Of a stretch of 64,000 bases of DNA, positions 48,327-59,764 are shown piece by piece. The stretch comes from Branchiostoma lanceolatum (taxonomy: Eukaryota; Chordata; Leptocardii; Amphioxiformes; Branchiostomatidae). Location: assembly GCF_035083965.1 (NCBI RefSeq), contig NC_089736.1:10936207-11000206 (forward strand), written 5' to 3'. Position numbers and translations under genes: made by a program. A model generated the notes under the pieces. The model worked only from the letters and a program-made list of their open reading frames with translations, did not search any database and was not told the DNA's origin. Positions within the stretch are counted from its first letter, which is position 1. Each line of letters opens with the position of its first letter.

Positions 48327-49454
48327 TCGCCACTGGACTCAATAAGCCAGATCACTATGGGAATATTACAATTATTATCAAATAACAAAATACAAAACAT
48401 ACTGTTAGGTGCAAAGCAACCTAATCACATTGATGCTATAAGTACATCATGATAATAAAACAAAGCAGGGTAAATAAAAGATCACTACAACTCTAAATCT
48501 GGCCCATACGCAGCCTGGTAACCATACCCTCGGGAGCTCCCGGGTAGCTCTACGGTGCTGGGGTGATGCCCGTCCGCCCAGGCAGATTAGAGCGCACGGG
48601 GCGGTGGCCTACGGGCTTGATTTCAATCAAGAAGACGGCGATAACTCGAAAGGCCTGCTAGCAAGACAGGCTGACATAAACAGGCCTGTACACTCTCTGG
48701 GTCGGGTGAACAACCGACCAGAAACCTGTCACTATCAAACACGCGGTGTTGACATGTCACGTACAAAAACGTATTTTGTTTTTAGCGACGCTGAACATCA
48801 ATTTTCATAAAGATATTGATCCAACACTTCACCCTGCACAGCTGACAACTTGTGTCTATTAATCTATAACTCCCGAACACAACATTAACTTTGACCCACT
48901 GAATCTTTATAACCAAGATGACCCAGTTGTGGAAGGAATCCTAGCTCCGCCCCCCTCCCCAGGACTTTTGTTGACGTCTTTCGTGACATAGCAGAAAGCA
49001 GAGACGTCGAAAATGTTTCTTCAAACTTGTACGTCTAGAAGAAGGGTTTGGGTAAGTAGAATTGTACCTGAATGATCTCGATGGAGAGGGGAAAGCAAAT
49101 CTGCGTCGAAAAAAACACGACATCATCTGCATGCAGTCTCTTCGAACAAGGACGAAGACATAAATCATACGCTTGTTTGCTTGCGTTCACATTCTTAACC
49201 GTTAGGAAGTACTTTAAACTGTTGGGGACTGTAATTCGTAACGCGCCGTGTGATCTTATCTTCCTGAAAACTCGTGAATTATTCTTAGAAACCATGAAAT
49301 ATTTTCTTTTACTTAGCTTGTGCAACTTTTGAGGAAATACGGCAATTATTATGCACAAGCATGTCTGTTGCGTTTGGGTGCGCACGGGAGATTCCGCTGG
49401 GGTCACTAAAGTTCAGAACTTAATAACATAACATAACATAGTGTTCGGATAGGA

Positions 49455-49570
49455 GGCATGGTTCCCTTTTCACCACGAAAATGCTTGTTAGATGCCTCCT
49501 GCCCACCGACCCTATTGTTTGAACCGTAACCTTAAAACCACCGCAAACACACTTATTTCATTGGACCATG
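49455..49570. repeat. 116-bp direct repeat of the MITE interior
   Basis: Starts GGCATGGTTCCCTTTTCACC and ends TTCATTGGACCATG. Identical to 48066-48181 except for one or two bases; it lacks MITE ends. Confidence 0.85.
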
Positions 49571-50339
49571 CACTCGGAAACAAAATATCTTCCTTTGCTG
49601 CATTTTTTATTTATTTTTAGTCATCTAAAGGTCAACTAAGACCATCTTGTATTCCTTAGATCAGTGCTTATCCTCACACCGACCTAGAAAAAGTAGCCTA
49701 GAACACTCCTTGCCTAGAAGTAGCCATATGAAAAACTAGTACATTTTTGTACCAAGGTACACGTACTGTCCATTGTCACAGTTAACGTTATGTCTACAAT
49801 GTACCACGTAATTACAATAAACCCTGGGGCATAGAATTGTTGTCAGAAAATCACGGACCAGGGTATGTAGCTAAACTGTTTAATGGAATGGCGAAAGTAA
49901 GAGCATAAAAAGTGAAAACAAAAACCCCCCATTTGAAACAGCCTTCGGCTTGAGTCCAAAGATCACCCACGTCAAATAAGGGTAAGCGACCGGGAGCACG
50001 AACCAAGTGACTCAGCTGTCTAACTCACACACAGGCACTGCCATACTGTAGTCTTCCAAGAAGAATAATCATTTCTAACTAATCCAGATGTCTATGATAC
50101 TCCGTGTGGGATTACATGTATCCAAGGTTTTAACTCTAGATGTACTTAAAAACTTAAAAGATGTACTTAAAAGCATACAGCCCTGAAAGTGTCTCAATGA
50201 GTCAGTGTTCTACTTGTGGACCCTTTAACTGTGTTTAACCCACATTTCGACCCCAAAGCGCCACATATACAACGTCCATTGTGTCAAGCACTGTAACGTT
50301 CCACCACATTGAATTGCATCAACAAAGGAACATACTTAC

Positions 50340-50470
50340 AGTGTTATTTCATGCCCCGATGCCAGACTGTACCGGTAGGTTGTTGTCAGCACCGTGTATC
50401 TCCGGCGGTACTGTGTTCTACAGCCGCAGGTAAAACGCAAGTTAAAGACGGCAGTGTAACAGGTGCTCCA
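50340..50470 (-). other. Possible non-coding first exon of PPAR
   Basis: On the minus strand a strong donor (ACACT before GTAAGTATG) sits at 50340, preceded by GC-richer sequence with no ORF. It would splice to the acceptor at about 47972. Purely a splice-site argument. Confidence 0.3.
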
Positions 50471-50479
50471 CACTACCTC

Positions 50480-53460
50480 TAGAAGACAGTTGTTGATACG
50501 GCTAGTACTAGTATATCGAAGCTTATAATGAGCTATAGCATAGCCTCCATGGAGGCTATATGTACATGTACGTTTCCTTCACGACACACTGTCTGGACAG
50601 TTGACTTTCCGAGGGTCTCTTCAGGGTTTATGCGGGTTTGTTTGATTTAACATCATTTAGAGATAGGTTGTATTTTTTTAACTGTCGTTTCGAAAGGTAA
50701 AATCATGGATTTTCCGGGACACACAAACGAACAACTATAGACAAGTGTATTACATTATTGTCACACACACACACATAACTGATCATTCCAAGTCGCTCGT
50801 CTCTTTCATTCAGGTTTTTCCAATATCCAAAAACCCTATGTTCAGCCTAACTGTGCCAAAAACACAAGTGGGCCGAGGGACAACAGGAGTCCGTATACAT
50901 AGGACACAAGCCTCTGCGAAGTTATCATGGTGTCTGTGATGTGGGCTTTAAGGTGTTTGATACCCTCTTTACCAGGAAAAACAATTTCGTCAAAACCTGT
51001 TTCCATGTATGTCCCGTGTAGTTTTATATTGTAACACAAGGCAGTGTTGCAAGTCTGAGCCTAACCTCTGCTTGGAGTAGCTAGTAGAAGCCCCAGCTTC
51101 CTGTCGACGACTGTGGACTGTTTGTTTGTTTGTTTATTTTGTACCACACCTTCAAGATTGGGGTGTCTTTCTGTGCTATTACATTATCTAGAAATACTGC
51201 TGCGGCGCCCAACATGCGTCATCGATACCGGGCCCATAATTGCAAACCGCATGCCAAAGTACATGCAAATGCATCAAAGGGATCTTGGGATCTTGAGTTA
51301 TCGCTGCGAACACACAGACACAATCAACCGTAATACCCCCGTAGGAAGTGAACCTCCTTCACGAAGGTAATAGATAGAAGAAGCCATTGGAATGTGCGCA
51401 CAACGTGACACACAGATGTGTCTTTTCTCTTGTTTTTCACAACGGTAACGCGTCACCAACACGAACTGTCGCAGCCATGTGCCAAGACTAACTTCCCCCA
51501 GGCCAACAATGTATATTGTTCACCAGTCTGAACATGTTCCGCTGAATAAAAAAAAACAATACCGGATGGCTTCAGTACAGGAACTTAGACTTAACATTCT
51601 TGCGTCAGTTGAAAAGCAAAGGGTAGACTGAGTGAAAAACGTGCCCCCTACGCACGTGGCCCTCTACCTCTGGCCGTACTTTGTGCAACAGGTGCATACA
51701 CGGGTTGTTTACTTCACGTGCATCACGTAAATACACACAAGTACAAACTGTAACCATAAAAGTGATTCCGTGAGCGATAAAGCAGATAATGATTATTGGG
51801 TCTCTCATGATCAAAGTGCCCCCCCCCCCTACCCCCCTACCCCCCAGTTACTTGGGTTGTTCGAAGCATGATCAATGCTTTAATATGTAATACCATGGTT
51901 GAAGGTTTTTCAACTTGACATACAAAAGCCAAAATGCTAATAATAACATCAGTGTAGGGGTATAGAATGTAACCTATCTCTTTTGAAAAGGTTACAATAA
52001 TCGTTATTGAATCCCCGTAGTAGCTCCAGCTGTGAGCATGTTGTAACTGTGGAGAATATTGCCATAACTGAGACATTAGGTACAGAGCCACATCACTCCG
52101 GAACACTCTTTTACTGCTGTCACTCGTACTGCCTTCGCCACTGGCTCCTTCAAAGGGAAACTCTGGGAATGTCTAGTCTCTGCCAAAATAACTACGCCGG
52201 CTATAGGGAGAATATTTGCCATGAGAGTTTGGCCTCCACAGGTTTTCATTCGAGGGGAAATGTTAACCTTCCCGTGGACTGACTCTCCCGATCAATTTAA
52301 TGGTTGAAATTCTACGATCCGTACCCCCAAAGGAAGGGTTGGTGGGGGCTAGGGAATGTCTACGAGCCCGCATTCTGTAACACTGTCTCTGACTTTTCGC
52401 TGTAACCTACTGTAGTCTTATGAATACATGTGCACGTTTATTAGTGCATTTTTTATTGTGTCAAAAATCTCAATTCCCTGTCCTGTATTGTCCTGGACTA
52501 GCTCTTTATAATAGTCACCGACTAGTTCGGTACTACTGCGGCCCTGTCTGCGTGTGATCTAGCTAAACCAATAGACGGATAATAACGGTTAACAACAACA
52601 CCTTTCTCTTTAAATTTTCAATGTGAAAACAAGACATTCTATCGATAGAAATAGTGCAATTAGTGCAATCTATCGCTGTCAGTGTCCGGCTAGTAGTACA
52701 ATGGGACCCTTTTTTTGCCAAGAACATCGGGTCACCACAAATCTTCTCGATACGTGTTGGGTTCTTTTACTTGCAGAAAGTTAACATATGTATCCCCCTC
52801 CCCGTAATGGCACCGACGTTACGGTCAATATGTAAAAAAAGTAGGTTACATTAAAAACAAGTGACGTAATTTTCCTGAACTTATTGACCTTAGCAGGTGG
52901 ACTTTGAGCAACCTTAGGCTGTTGTTCCACGTGTACGCCCACGTACCGCCCATCTTGTGTTCACGTGTTCAAAACTAACAAGATAAAGGTCAATAGACTG
53001 CCAGACCCCATGCCTCCTTGCCAAACGTCTAGAAATGACCAAAACAAAATTGTAAAAAGGGATAGTAATAAAAGTAAAACTTTGACGGATATGTGGCTAT
53101 TTTCTCATTGGCTCACAAGGAATTGTGGGTAGGGGTGATGAAAGTTCCGAATTCTTTCATTTATTCTTTCAATCATTCAAGCTTAATGCGTAAAATATTA
53201 CATTTTGTCAACTGTTACTCTTATACTTCTATAATTATCTGTAAAGATATATGGTTTTCGAACTGGTCCACCCGTTTTCAAGCATATTGGTCCAACTTTT
53301 TGTTCATACATATAACTACTCTTGAAAATTCTCTCTTTGAAAACTCGGATTTGTAAGTCAAAACAGAAAGACGGGTCCTGTCGAAATTCGAGTGATACAA
53401 TTAGAAAACAAGATTTGCGAGCAAATCCAGGATATTTCCTTTCCATCAATACCACTACTT
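50480..53460. other. PPAR upstream intergenic DNA
   Basis: Apart from the G-tract and the retroelement-like 3' end at 51230-51370, I see no genes. Short ORFs are unremarkable. A fragment at 52730-52765 (CACAAATCTTCTCGATACG) is SINE-derived. Confidence 0.5.
51819..51845 (-). promoter_or_regulatory. G-quadruplex-prone tract
   Basis: The minus strand reads G6-TA-G6-TA-G11, about 1.4 kb upstream of the possible PPAR first exon. Functional role unknown. Confidence 0.5.
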
Positions 53461-53464
53461 TTGT

Positions 53465-53687
53465 TAGCCTCCGTTGCAGGCTTCTCCCACGGCGATTTTT
53501 CAACTTATCGAGGGCAGATTCTTTGGCTAGGGGGCCGGATCTGCTTGGGGACCGGATCGGCTTGGGGTCCTGTAGCCGTTACATCCCAAGCAGATACGGG
53601 GCCTCAAGCAGATCCGGCCCCCCAGCCAAAGAATCTGGCCCCAATAAGTTGAAAAATCGCCGTGGGAGAAGCCTGCAACGGAGGCTA
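53465..53687. mobile_element. 223-bp foldback MITE
   Basis: TAGCCTCCGTTGCAGGCTTC is answered by its reverse complement ending at 53687; arms are about 75-80 bp with a few mismatches. The loop repeats GGATCTGCTTG motifs. No clean target duplication. Confidence 0.85.
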
Positions 53688-54244
53688 CACTTGTGTCTTT
53701 GCCAGTTTCAGTTGGGAAGATTGCCAAGTGAGCGCCAGGTCAGCACATACCCAGTGACCTACGGGGTTGCCTAGCAACCACTCCCCACGTTCCTCGTTCG
53801 CTGCGGTCATGGTTCGACCAGGTAGTTGAATGACAGGCAATTTATTAGTGTTTGGAAGTGTATTGACAATCATATTTGTCACAAATTGGTACGACGCTAG
53901 CGGATAGAATATGACTCCAAGCACTACAGACAATCACTCAGTTCGAAGGCAAGACCAAAATTGATTCAATGTTTTTAAATTTCTTCGGACCGTTCTGAAA
54001 GCTGACGTTGACTGTAATATCAAAATGGACTCGCGATAGCCTGGCGTTTTGGGGGCGCTGACCCAATGGGGGGGGGGGCGAAAAGGAGGGAAAAGTCACC
54101 TTTTAACCCACTTATCACACCTTGGGTCCAGGTAACACCCCCAAAACGAAATAACCCCGAATCCACTTGGTAGTGGTAAATCGCGCTCCTAGCGGCCAAC
54201 CCACTGATCGGCACTCCGCGGAATAGAGACCATCACTGCTATGC

Positions 54245-54301
54245 TACTCTCCAAGCAGAGGTTCGGCTCCGGCTGGCTTTAGACGTGTTTTAGGCCTCTT
54301 T
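54245..54301. mobile_element. Solo left end of TACTCTCC MITE family
   Basis: TACTCTCCAAGCAGAG then GGCTGGCTTTAGACGTG, parallel to the perfect copy at 41.4 kb; no right end found downstream. Confidence 0.6.
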
Positions 54302-55379
54302 GTCTGCCTTTCTTATCTTTTTTGCTTTTAATAGGCCTTAGAAAAAGGCCTGTATCTCGCTAACGGAGCGACTTCCACTCGCGGATTTCGGCTTTTTGGG
54401 AATGGCGAAACGAGAAAGGCTCGTAAAGGGGTTTGAAATCCATATATAATTTTTTGTTGCTTTTATCGCCATGGCGCAATAATTGGAGTGTGTATGTGTC
54501 GAAAATGTGTAATTGATTTTTAGATTGGCTGCAAGGAGCGAAATCACATGAAAGATACCAGCCTACAATGTTTATCGATGTAGAATAAATACTTGTTGCA
54601 AATATCAACCTAAAGGTTTTTCTGTTCTTCTGTTCACTTGAAGAGGCATGTAAAATACATGTATGGAAAGTGTGTCTTGTTCCACGCTACATTTCGAAAG
54701 CTTTCACGAACAATTTTGCACTTTAAATTTGTTTACCTTCTATATCAAATATCTTGCAAAGATTCAGCCTTGAGCATTTCAAGGTGACGGACAGGTTTGC
54801 TGCACATCATCTTTCAGTCGCTAAGCGGCGTCTTTCATAACCCACGTCATAGCATCTGCTTCATTCCTAGTTTCCATCGCCAGTGGAAGTTAGGGGGCTT
54901 TCCAACTCGGTCGTGTTTCCTTTGGCTTCGAGCCTTTCTCCTCCGTTGTATCTGGAAATACATTTGATCGAAACAAACATATATGTGAACGTTCATATGA
55001 ATGCAAACCCGCATGTAAACTGATCTTGCCTGTTACAAGGCTGATAAGTGGCACCCTCGGCAAAGTTCAAGCAATTTCGAGTAGGCAACTCGCTGCGGTA
55101 CAAGGACGCCACTTCACTTAGCGGAATAAAGTAGAACTACATCTTACCCTGTCAAGGCAGCAGAACACAGTTTTTTTTGGCTATGGGAATTTCTAGAGTT
55201 AAAGCCCACAAAGTGACCAACACCGACGTGGATAATATTATAGTATGATTCACTAGAGAAGCACGACAAATCAGTATGCTGAATTGAGACTACAATCGAA
55301 AAATAAGTGTAAACGAAACAAAAAGGTTATGGTTGTTATACATTTTGACGCCCTCTGCCGGCTCACCTCAGCAGTCAGC

Positions 55380-56246
55380 TGTAAAAGGTCCGCCCATTTG
55401 CACGCCGACTGGACAAACTTCATAATCCTACTCGCACGATCTAAAAGCCGACTTATTATACTACCATGCAGTAAAGTCAATGCCTTGCTGGCTTTCACGT
55501 TAAAGTTTATACAAACGGTTGAAAGATTTCGGTCGTACTATTTTTTCTTACCGCTCAGTCGCGGATACATACTGTGCTGTTCGGCTCCAGGGTAATGTGG
55601 ATGCTGATTGGTTCTCTTCATACACATACGGATAATACTATCAATGATGCTGCCGCACATCAGAAACTATTGTATGCTGATTGGCCAAAGTAGAATACAT
55701 TGACCAATCAGTGTGCGATATATTATGCTCTAGTCAATCTGCGCCATTTATTTCATACATATTAACGTTCATATTAGTATGTGCCCGCTTGCAAACTCTT
55801 ATTCTAGCCTGTTTGGGTACATAATTGCCTTTTACAAGGTTGATAAACGAAAAAGTTCAAGCCATTTCTTTCGGAACTGCAACCGACTCACCCCAGTCAG
55901 CTGTAAAGGTCCGCCCGCGCCCATTTGCACGTCGACTGGCCAAACTTCATAATCTTATTCGCACGATCTAAAAGCCGACTTATTATACTACCATGCAGTA
56001 AAGTTAATGCCTCGCTGGCTTTCATGTTCAAGTTTTTACAAACGGTTCCAAGATTTCGGTCGTACTATTTTTTCTTACCGCTCAGTCGCGGATACATACT
56101 GTGCTGTTCGGTTCGAGGGCAATGTGAATGCTGGTTGGTTCTCTTCATACACATACGGATAATACTATCAATGATGCTGCCGCACATCAGAAACTATTGT
56201 ATGCTGATTGGTCAATGTAGAATTTATTGACCAATCAATATGCAGC
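55380..56246. repeat. Segmental direct duplication, about 530-bp offset
   Basis: 55380-55715 and 55910-56246 are about 90 percent alike by eye, sharing CGCACGATCTAAAAGCCGAC, TCTCTTCATACACATACGGA and inverted CCAAT words (GCTGATTGG ... GACCAATCA) at the end. Short parallel ORFs within are repeat products. Confidence 0.85.
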
Positions 56247-57070
56247 TATCATGAAGCCTTAGTTGATCTGCGGCATTTATTTCATCGACTGCTAGGGGTC
56301 GCTCTTAAATATCTAATGGAAAATCGTATTGCCAACATTACTTATGTGCCGTTCTTTCATAATCCGCATAGTGGCGCCGTTGACACGCAGAGAGAAAGGG
56401 GTCTATTGCCAGATTGCAGCCAATGTGTTGTTTTCTATTGTTGAGCGCAGAGAACTAGGGAAACTATGCAATAAAGGTAAATTTGATGGCATAACAAAGC
56501 TTTTATAGCTTCTAATCTTACTATATACCTAAGGAAATGTTGCTTAGCGTCATGCAACTCTTTGAGATCGACTTAACTTGCAATGAACGTAGTGTTGATC
56601 CCAGCAGAGGCGCCTGTGTGTATGTTGAACCCTCAATAATCCCTTTTGTTATAAAAGAAGGCAGACAATTGATTGGCCATGATTGATAAGTGTGATCTAA
56701 AGTATCCTGTGCATACATGTCTGCCCCTGTGCTGATTCGACGTCTAAGCTGCAAACAGGCAGACCGCTTGCAGGTTGCTTTAAATAATACATTCGTCGTG
56801 CCCCCCCCCCAACATAGGTACACTGTACAGCATAACATATTATAAATATATAAATACATAACGTTATCTCTATAAACAATCTCTTAGGTATGGTAAAAAG
56901 ACTGACCTGTAGACTGTTTTCTCAAGCAAATGCTGTTAAAAAAATTAAATGATATAGATAACCCCATAATTATTAGAGAGCGAGAACACAAAACAATGAG
57001 AGTTTTCCAAATTTTATTTCCTACATGATATAGGTCATCATACAACCAAGACAGGAGGTTTCCAACATGT

Positions 57071-57159
57071 GGGTCAAACGTCAAATTCACGGGTCAAAGG
57101 TCGAACACGAGATTTAAAAGGTGACTTTACTATGGGAGGTCAAAGTCGAGATCAGGTCA
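57071..57159 (+). promoter_or_regulatory. Cluster of nuclear receptor half-sites
   Basis: GGGTCAAACGTCA (57071-57083) and GGGTCAAAGGTCG (57091-57103) are DR1-like with two mismatches each. AGGTCA occurs at 57137-57142 and again at 57154-57159. This is the densest group of such sites I noticed, but they are degenerate. Confidence 0.35.
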
Positions 57160-57603
57160 GTTAACAGGAATGGTTCTTTACAATGTACAGTCAAACCTTG
57201 CTGAGCAACCACCTGGCGCAGGCAACCACCTGCCGTCAGAGGACACAGCCCCGTCCATTTTTACATACCCTCTCCCAAGCAACCAACTGTCTTCCCCAAC
57301 CAGCAACCACTTTTTTGCAGTCCCAAATGGGCCTTCACCCTCCCCTGAACAACCAAAATCGATTGACAGCAGCATCCAACCCAGCAGCGGCCTTTTCAAA
57401 ATGAGAATTTCTGCAAGCTCTGACACTATCAGCCATTCAACGTCAAAAAAATGTTTGATTATTAGATAAACCAAGGAGGTTATACTATATAAAACCTCCT
57501 TGGTTAAACACAGTTCTGATGGCCAAACAATGGTTTAATGAAATTTGTTTCTTAATAACTAGAAATCCACATGTTTCCAACATCACACTATCCCCCATTT
57601 GGT

Positions 57604-58399
57604 TGCTCCTAACCGGGATTGCGGAAAAAGCTGGCCCTGTCTACCTGGCCTGTCTACCCTGGCTGTTTACCTTTCTTGGGCCCCAAGGGTATGCATGGGG
57701 GTTTGGCCTTAATGGAATTTCCTTGAGGAAAAACTGGGTCAATGCAATTCCAGATGTGTGTGATATGGATGGAAGACAATGCCTATAGGTGATGGGTTGG
57801 GGCGGGGGTGAAGCTGTAAGCAATTCCACCAAGACCGGAAAAAAAGTTCCAAGTACTGTATACAATAAAATGTACCTGAAATAAATAAAAAATTGAAATA
57901 GAAGGTAATGCAAGGAAGAAAGAAAAATTGTAGGATGAGCCAGACAACAATAGGACCTTTGTTTGTCACAACAGCTAAATTCTAAACAGACGTCTGACAC
58001 TCCTGGGGGTTACTGTAGCTGATACTGACGAAATCTTTAGCAGCTGCTGTTCTGACAAACCATCCTATCAGGTTTTTTTGTTTATCCTATATCTGATACC
58101 CCTTCTATCTAGTTTAACAATTCAAGTACATTCTATTGTGCACTTAGATGTTTGTTTACAAATAATATATTTTCTTCCAATGTTGGTGGAGTTGCTCATA
58201 GTCATAGCTGTCCCTATCCTCCAGCAGTATGATCCAGCCCACCCACAGCTGGGATAGCCACTGAGCCAGTTTTTCCTCAAGAAAATTCAATCAGATGCAA
58301 AAACCCCATGCATGCCCTTGGGGTCCAAAAAGGGTAGATAGCCAGGGTAGACAGGCCAGGTAGACAGGGCTAGCTTTTTCCGCAAACCCGCTCCTAACC
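57604..58399. mobile_element. Long inverted repeat, about 130-bp arms
   Basis: 57604-57738 and 58266-58399 are reverse complements with moderate divergence (GGCCTGTCTACCCTGGCTG faces CAGGGTAGACAGGCC). The 530-bp spacer contains no transposase ORF. Probably a non-autonomous element or an inverted pair. Confidence 0.7.
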
Positions 58400-58489
58400 T
58401 CGTAACGACTCCAGAATCACAATTTTTTCCTAGAAAAACCAATGACTGTGTGCATTCTCAGATGATGACGTTGACTGTTGTATTTTCAT

Positions 58490-58985
58490 CCTGTGGAATA
58501 GTCCCACTGGTCCCACGTGTAGGATTTTTTTCCAGTGTGAATTTTCATCTTTCATATGATGGTATCAGTCAGACTTTTGAGCTGCCCTGTACCCACGCTT
58601 CTCACACATGTAGGGTTTTTCTCTCCATTCTAAAATGAATAACCAAGTAATACTTGTTAGCTGTCCTGTACCAGCACTCCTCGCACATGTAGGGCTTTTC
58701 TCCTGCATTAGTTCTTTTATGTAGGGATAATGAAAGCTAGACTTTGAGGCTGTCCCGTATCCACACACCTCAAACATGTAGGATTTTTCTCCAGTGTGTT
58801 TTGCTTTGAGATGATAGTCAAAAGCTGCTTTGTAGCCGAGCAGAATAGTCACACTGGTCACACTTGAAGGGGTTTTCACCTGTATTGTTTTCTTCTTTGA
58901 GTCTCGTGTAGGGATAAGGAAGAAGATTCAGCTGTCCTGTGCCAACACTCGTAAGGATTCTCATCAGCGCTTTTTGGTACATGGC
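58490..58985 (-). pseudogene. Decayed C2H2 zinc-finger fragment
   Basis: On the minus strand I see linker and finger debris: GENPFKCDQCDYSA, then a stop and frame change, DYHLKAKHTGEKSY, a finger with a lost cysteine (MFEVCGYGTASKSS), and further copies with EKPYMCE. CxxC/HxxxH pairs are broken and frames shift repeatedly, so this is a relic of a poly-zinc-finger gene. Confidence 0.8.
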
Positions 58986-59362
58986 TTACAACGCTGGGAT
59001 CTTCCATCTTTTAATTCATGAATATAATCAGTTAAATGTGTAACTCAAGATACATATCTGCCAGGATCTTTGGGCCATTTGTTCTTGCCTGCCAACACTG
59101 AGCATTAAAAGAAGGCAGCTAGAGGATGCCATTCAGGATATGTACTTTGCGTGGCCTGTAATAATTACAGAAGGAATTTAATGTTTCCTTCATGATCAGT
59201 ATATATGTTTCTATTCTATCATCAAATGGACACAATATTCACGAAGATAACAGTTCTTAAATGTTTAAACATTAAGTAGCCTACAGCAATTTGAGTACTA
59301 ATTCTATCAGAGTCTATTCTAGAATGCTTTACCTTCAAGGATCAGTGCACAAACTGAGACTA

Positions 59363-59764
59363 CTATGATGAAACTTTATACCGTTTCCTCAGTGCATCTA
59401 AGCTACTGTTAACCTCTTCTATCCCATCATTGTCTGAAAGATCAGTTGTAAGTTTTGCCAAAAGCTCCTTCACAGCCTGACTTTCCTTAGAGCTAAGGAA
59501 ATCCACAGACAGTTCAAATCTTCCAACTTTCGTTAAGCCATCTAAGACTTGGTACACAAAACCAGAGTCTTCTTGCAAGTAAGAGTCGTTGAGTGCTGTG
59601 AGGATTTCTCCGAGCAGTCCAAAGCTGATTTCGTTCTTAAAGATGTTGGCAAGTTGTTCTCCACCAATCTTCTTGATGAACTTGTACTTGTCTGGCAGAG
59701 TTTTGCAGCAGCGTTTCCAGTCGCGAGCAAACTCGTGACCATTCTTGGGCAGCTTCTCTTCATC
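59363..59764 (-). CDS. CCDC103: CCDC103 exon 3, RPAP3-C-like domain
   Basis: 133 codons plus stop, beginning DEEKLPKNGHEF and ending RKRYKVSS. It enters in phase 0 after ACTGTAG. Confidence 0.93.
   Translation of the reverse strand, partial: DEEKLPKNGHEFARDWKRCCKTLPDKYKFIKKIGGEQLANIFKNEISFGLLGEILTALNDSYLQEDSGFVYQVLDGLTKVGRFELSVDFLSSKESQAVKELLAKLTTDLSDNDGIEEVNSSLDALRKRYKVSS

Noticed and set aside
57170..57469. 99-codon Pro/Ser-rich ORF
   Set aside because: Overlapped by an ORF of similar length on the other strand, compositionally biased, no family match. It may be repeat-derived (starts near a CAGTCAAACCTTG word), but no matching inverted end was found.
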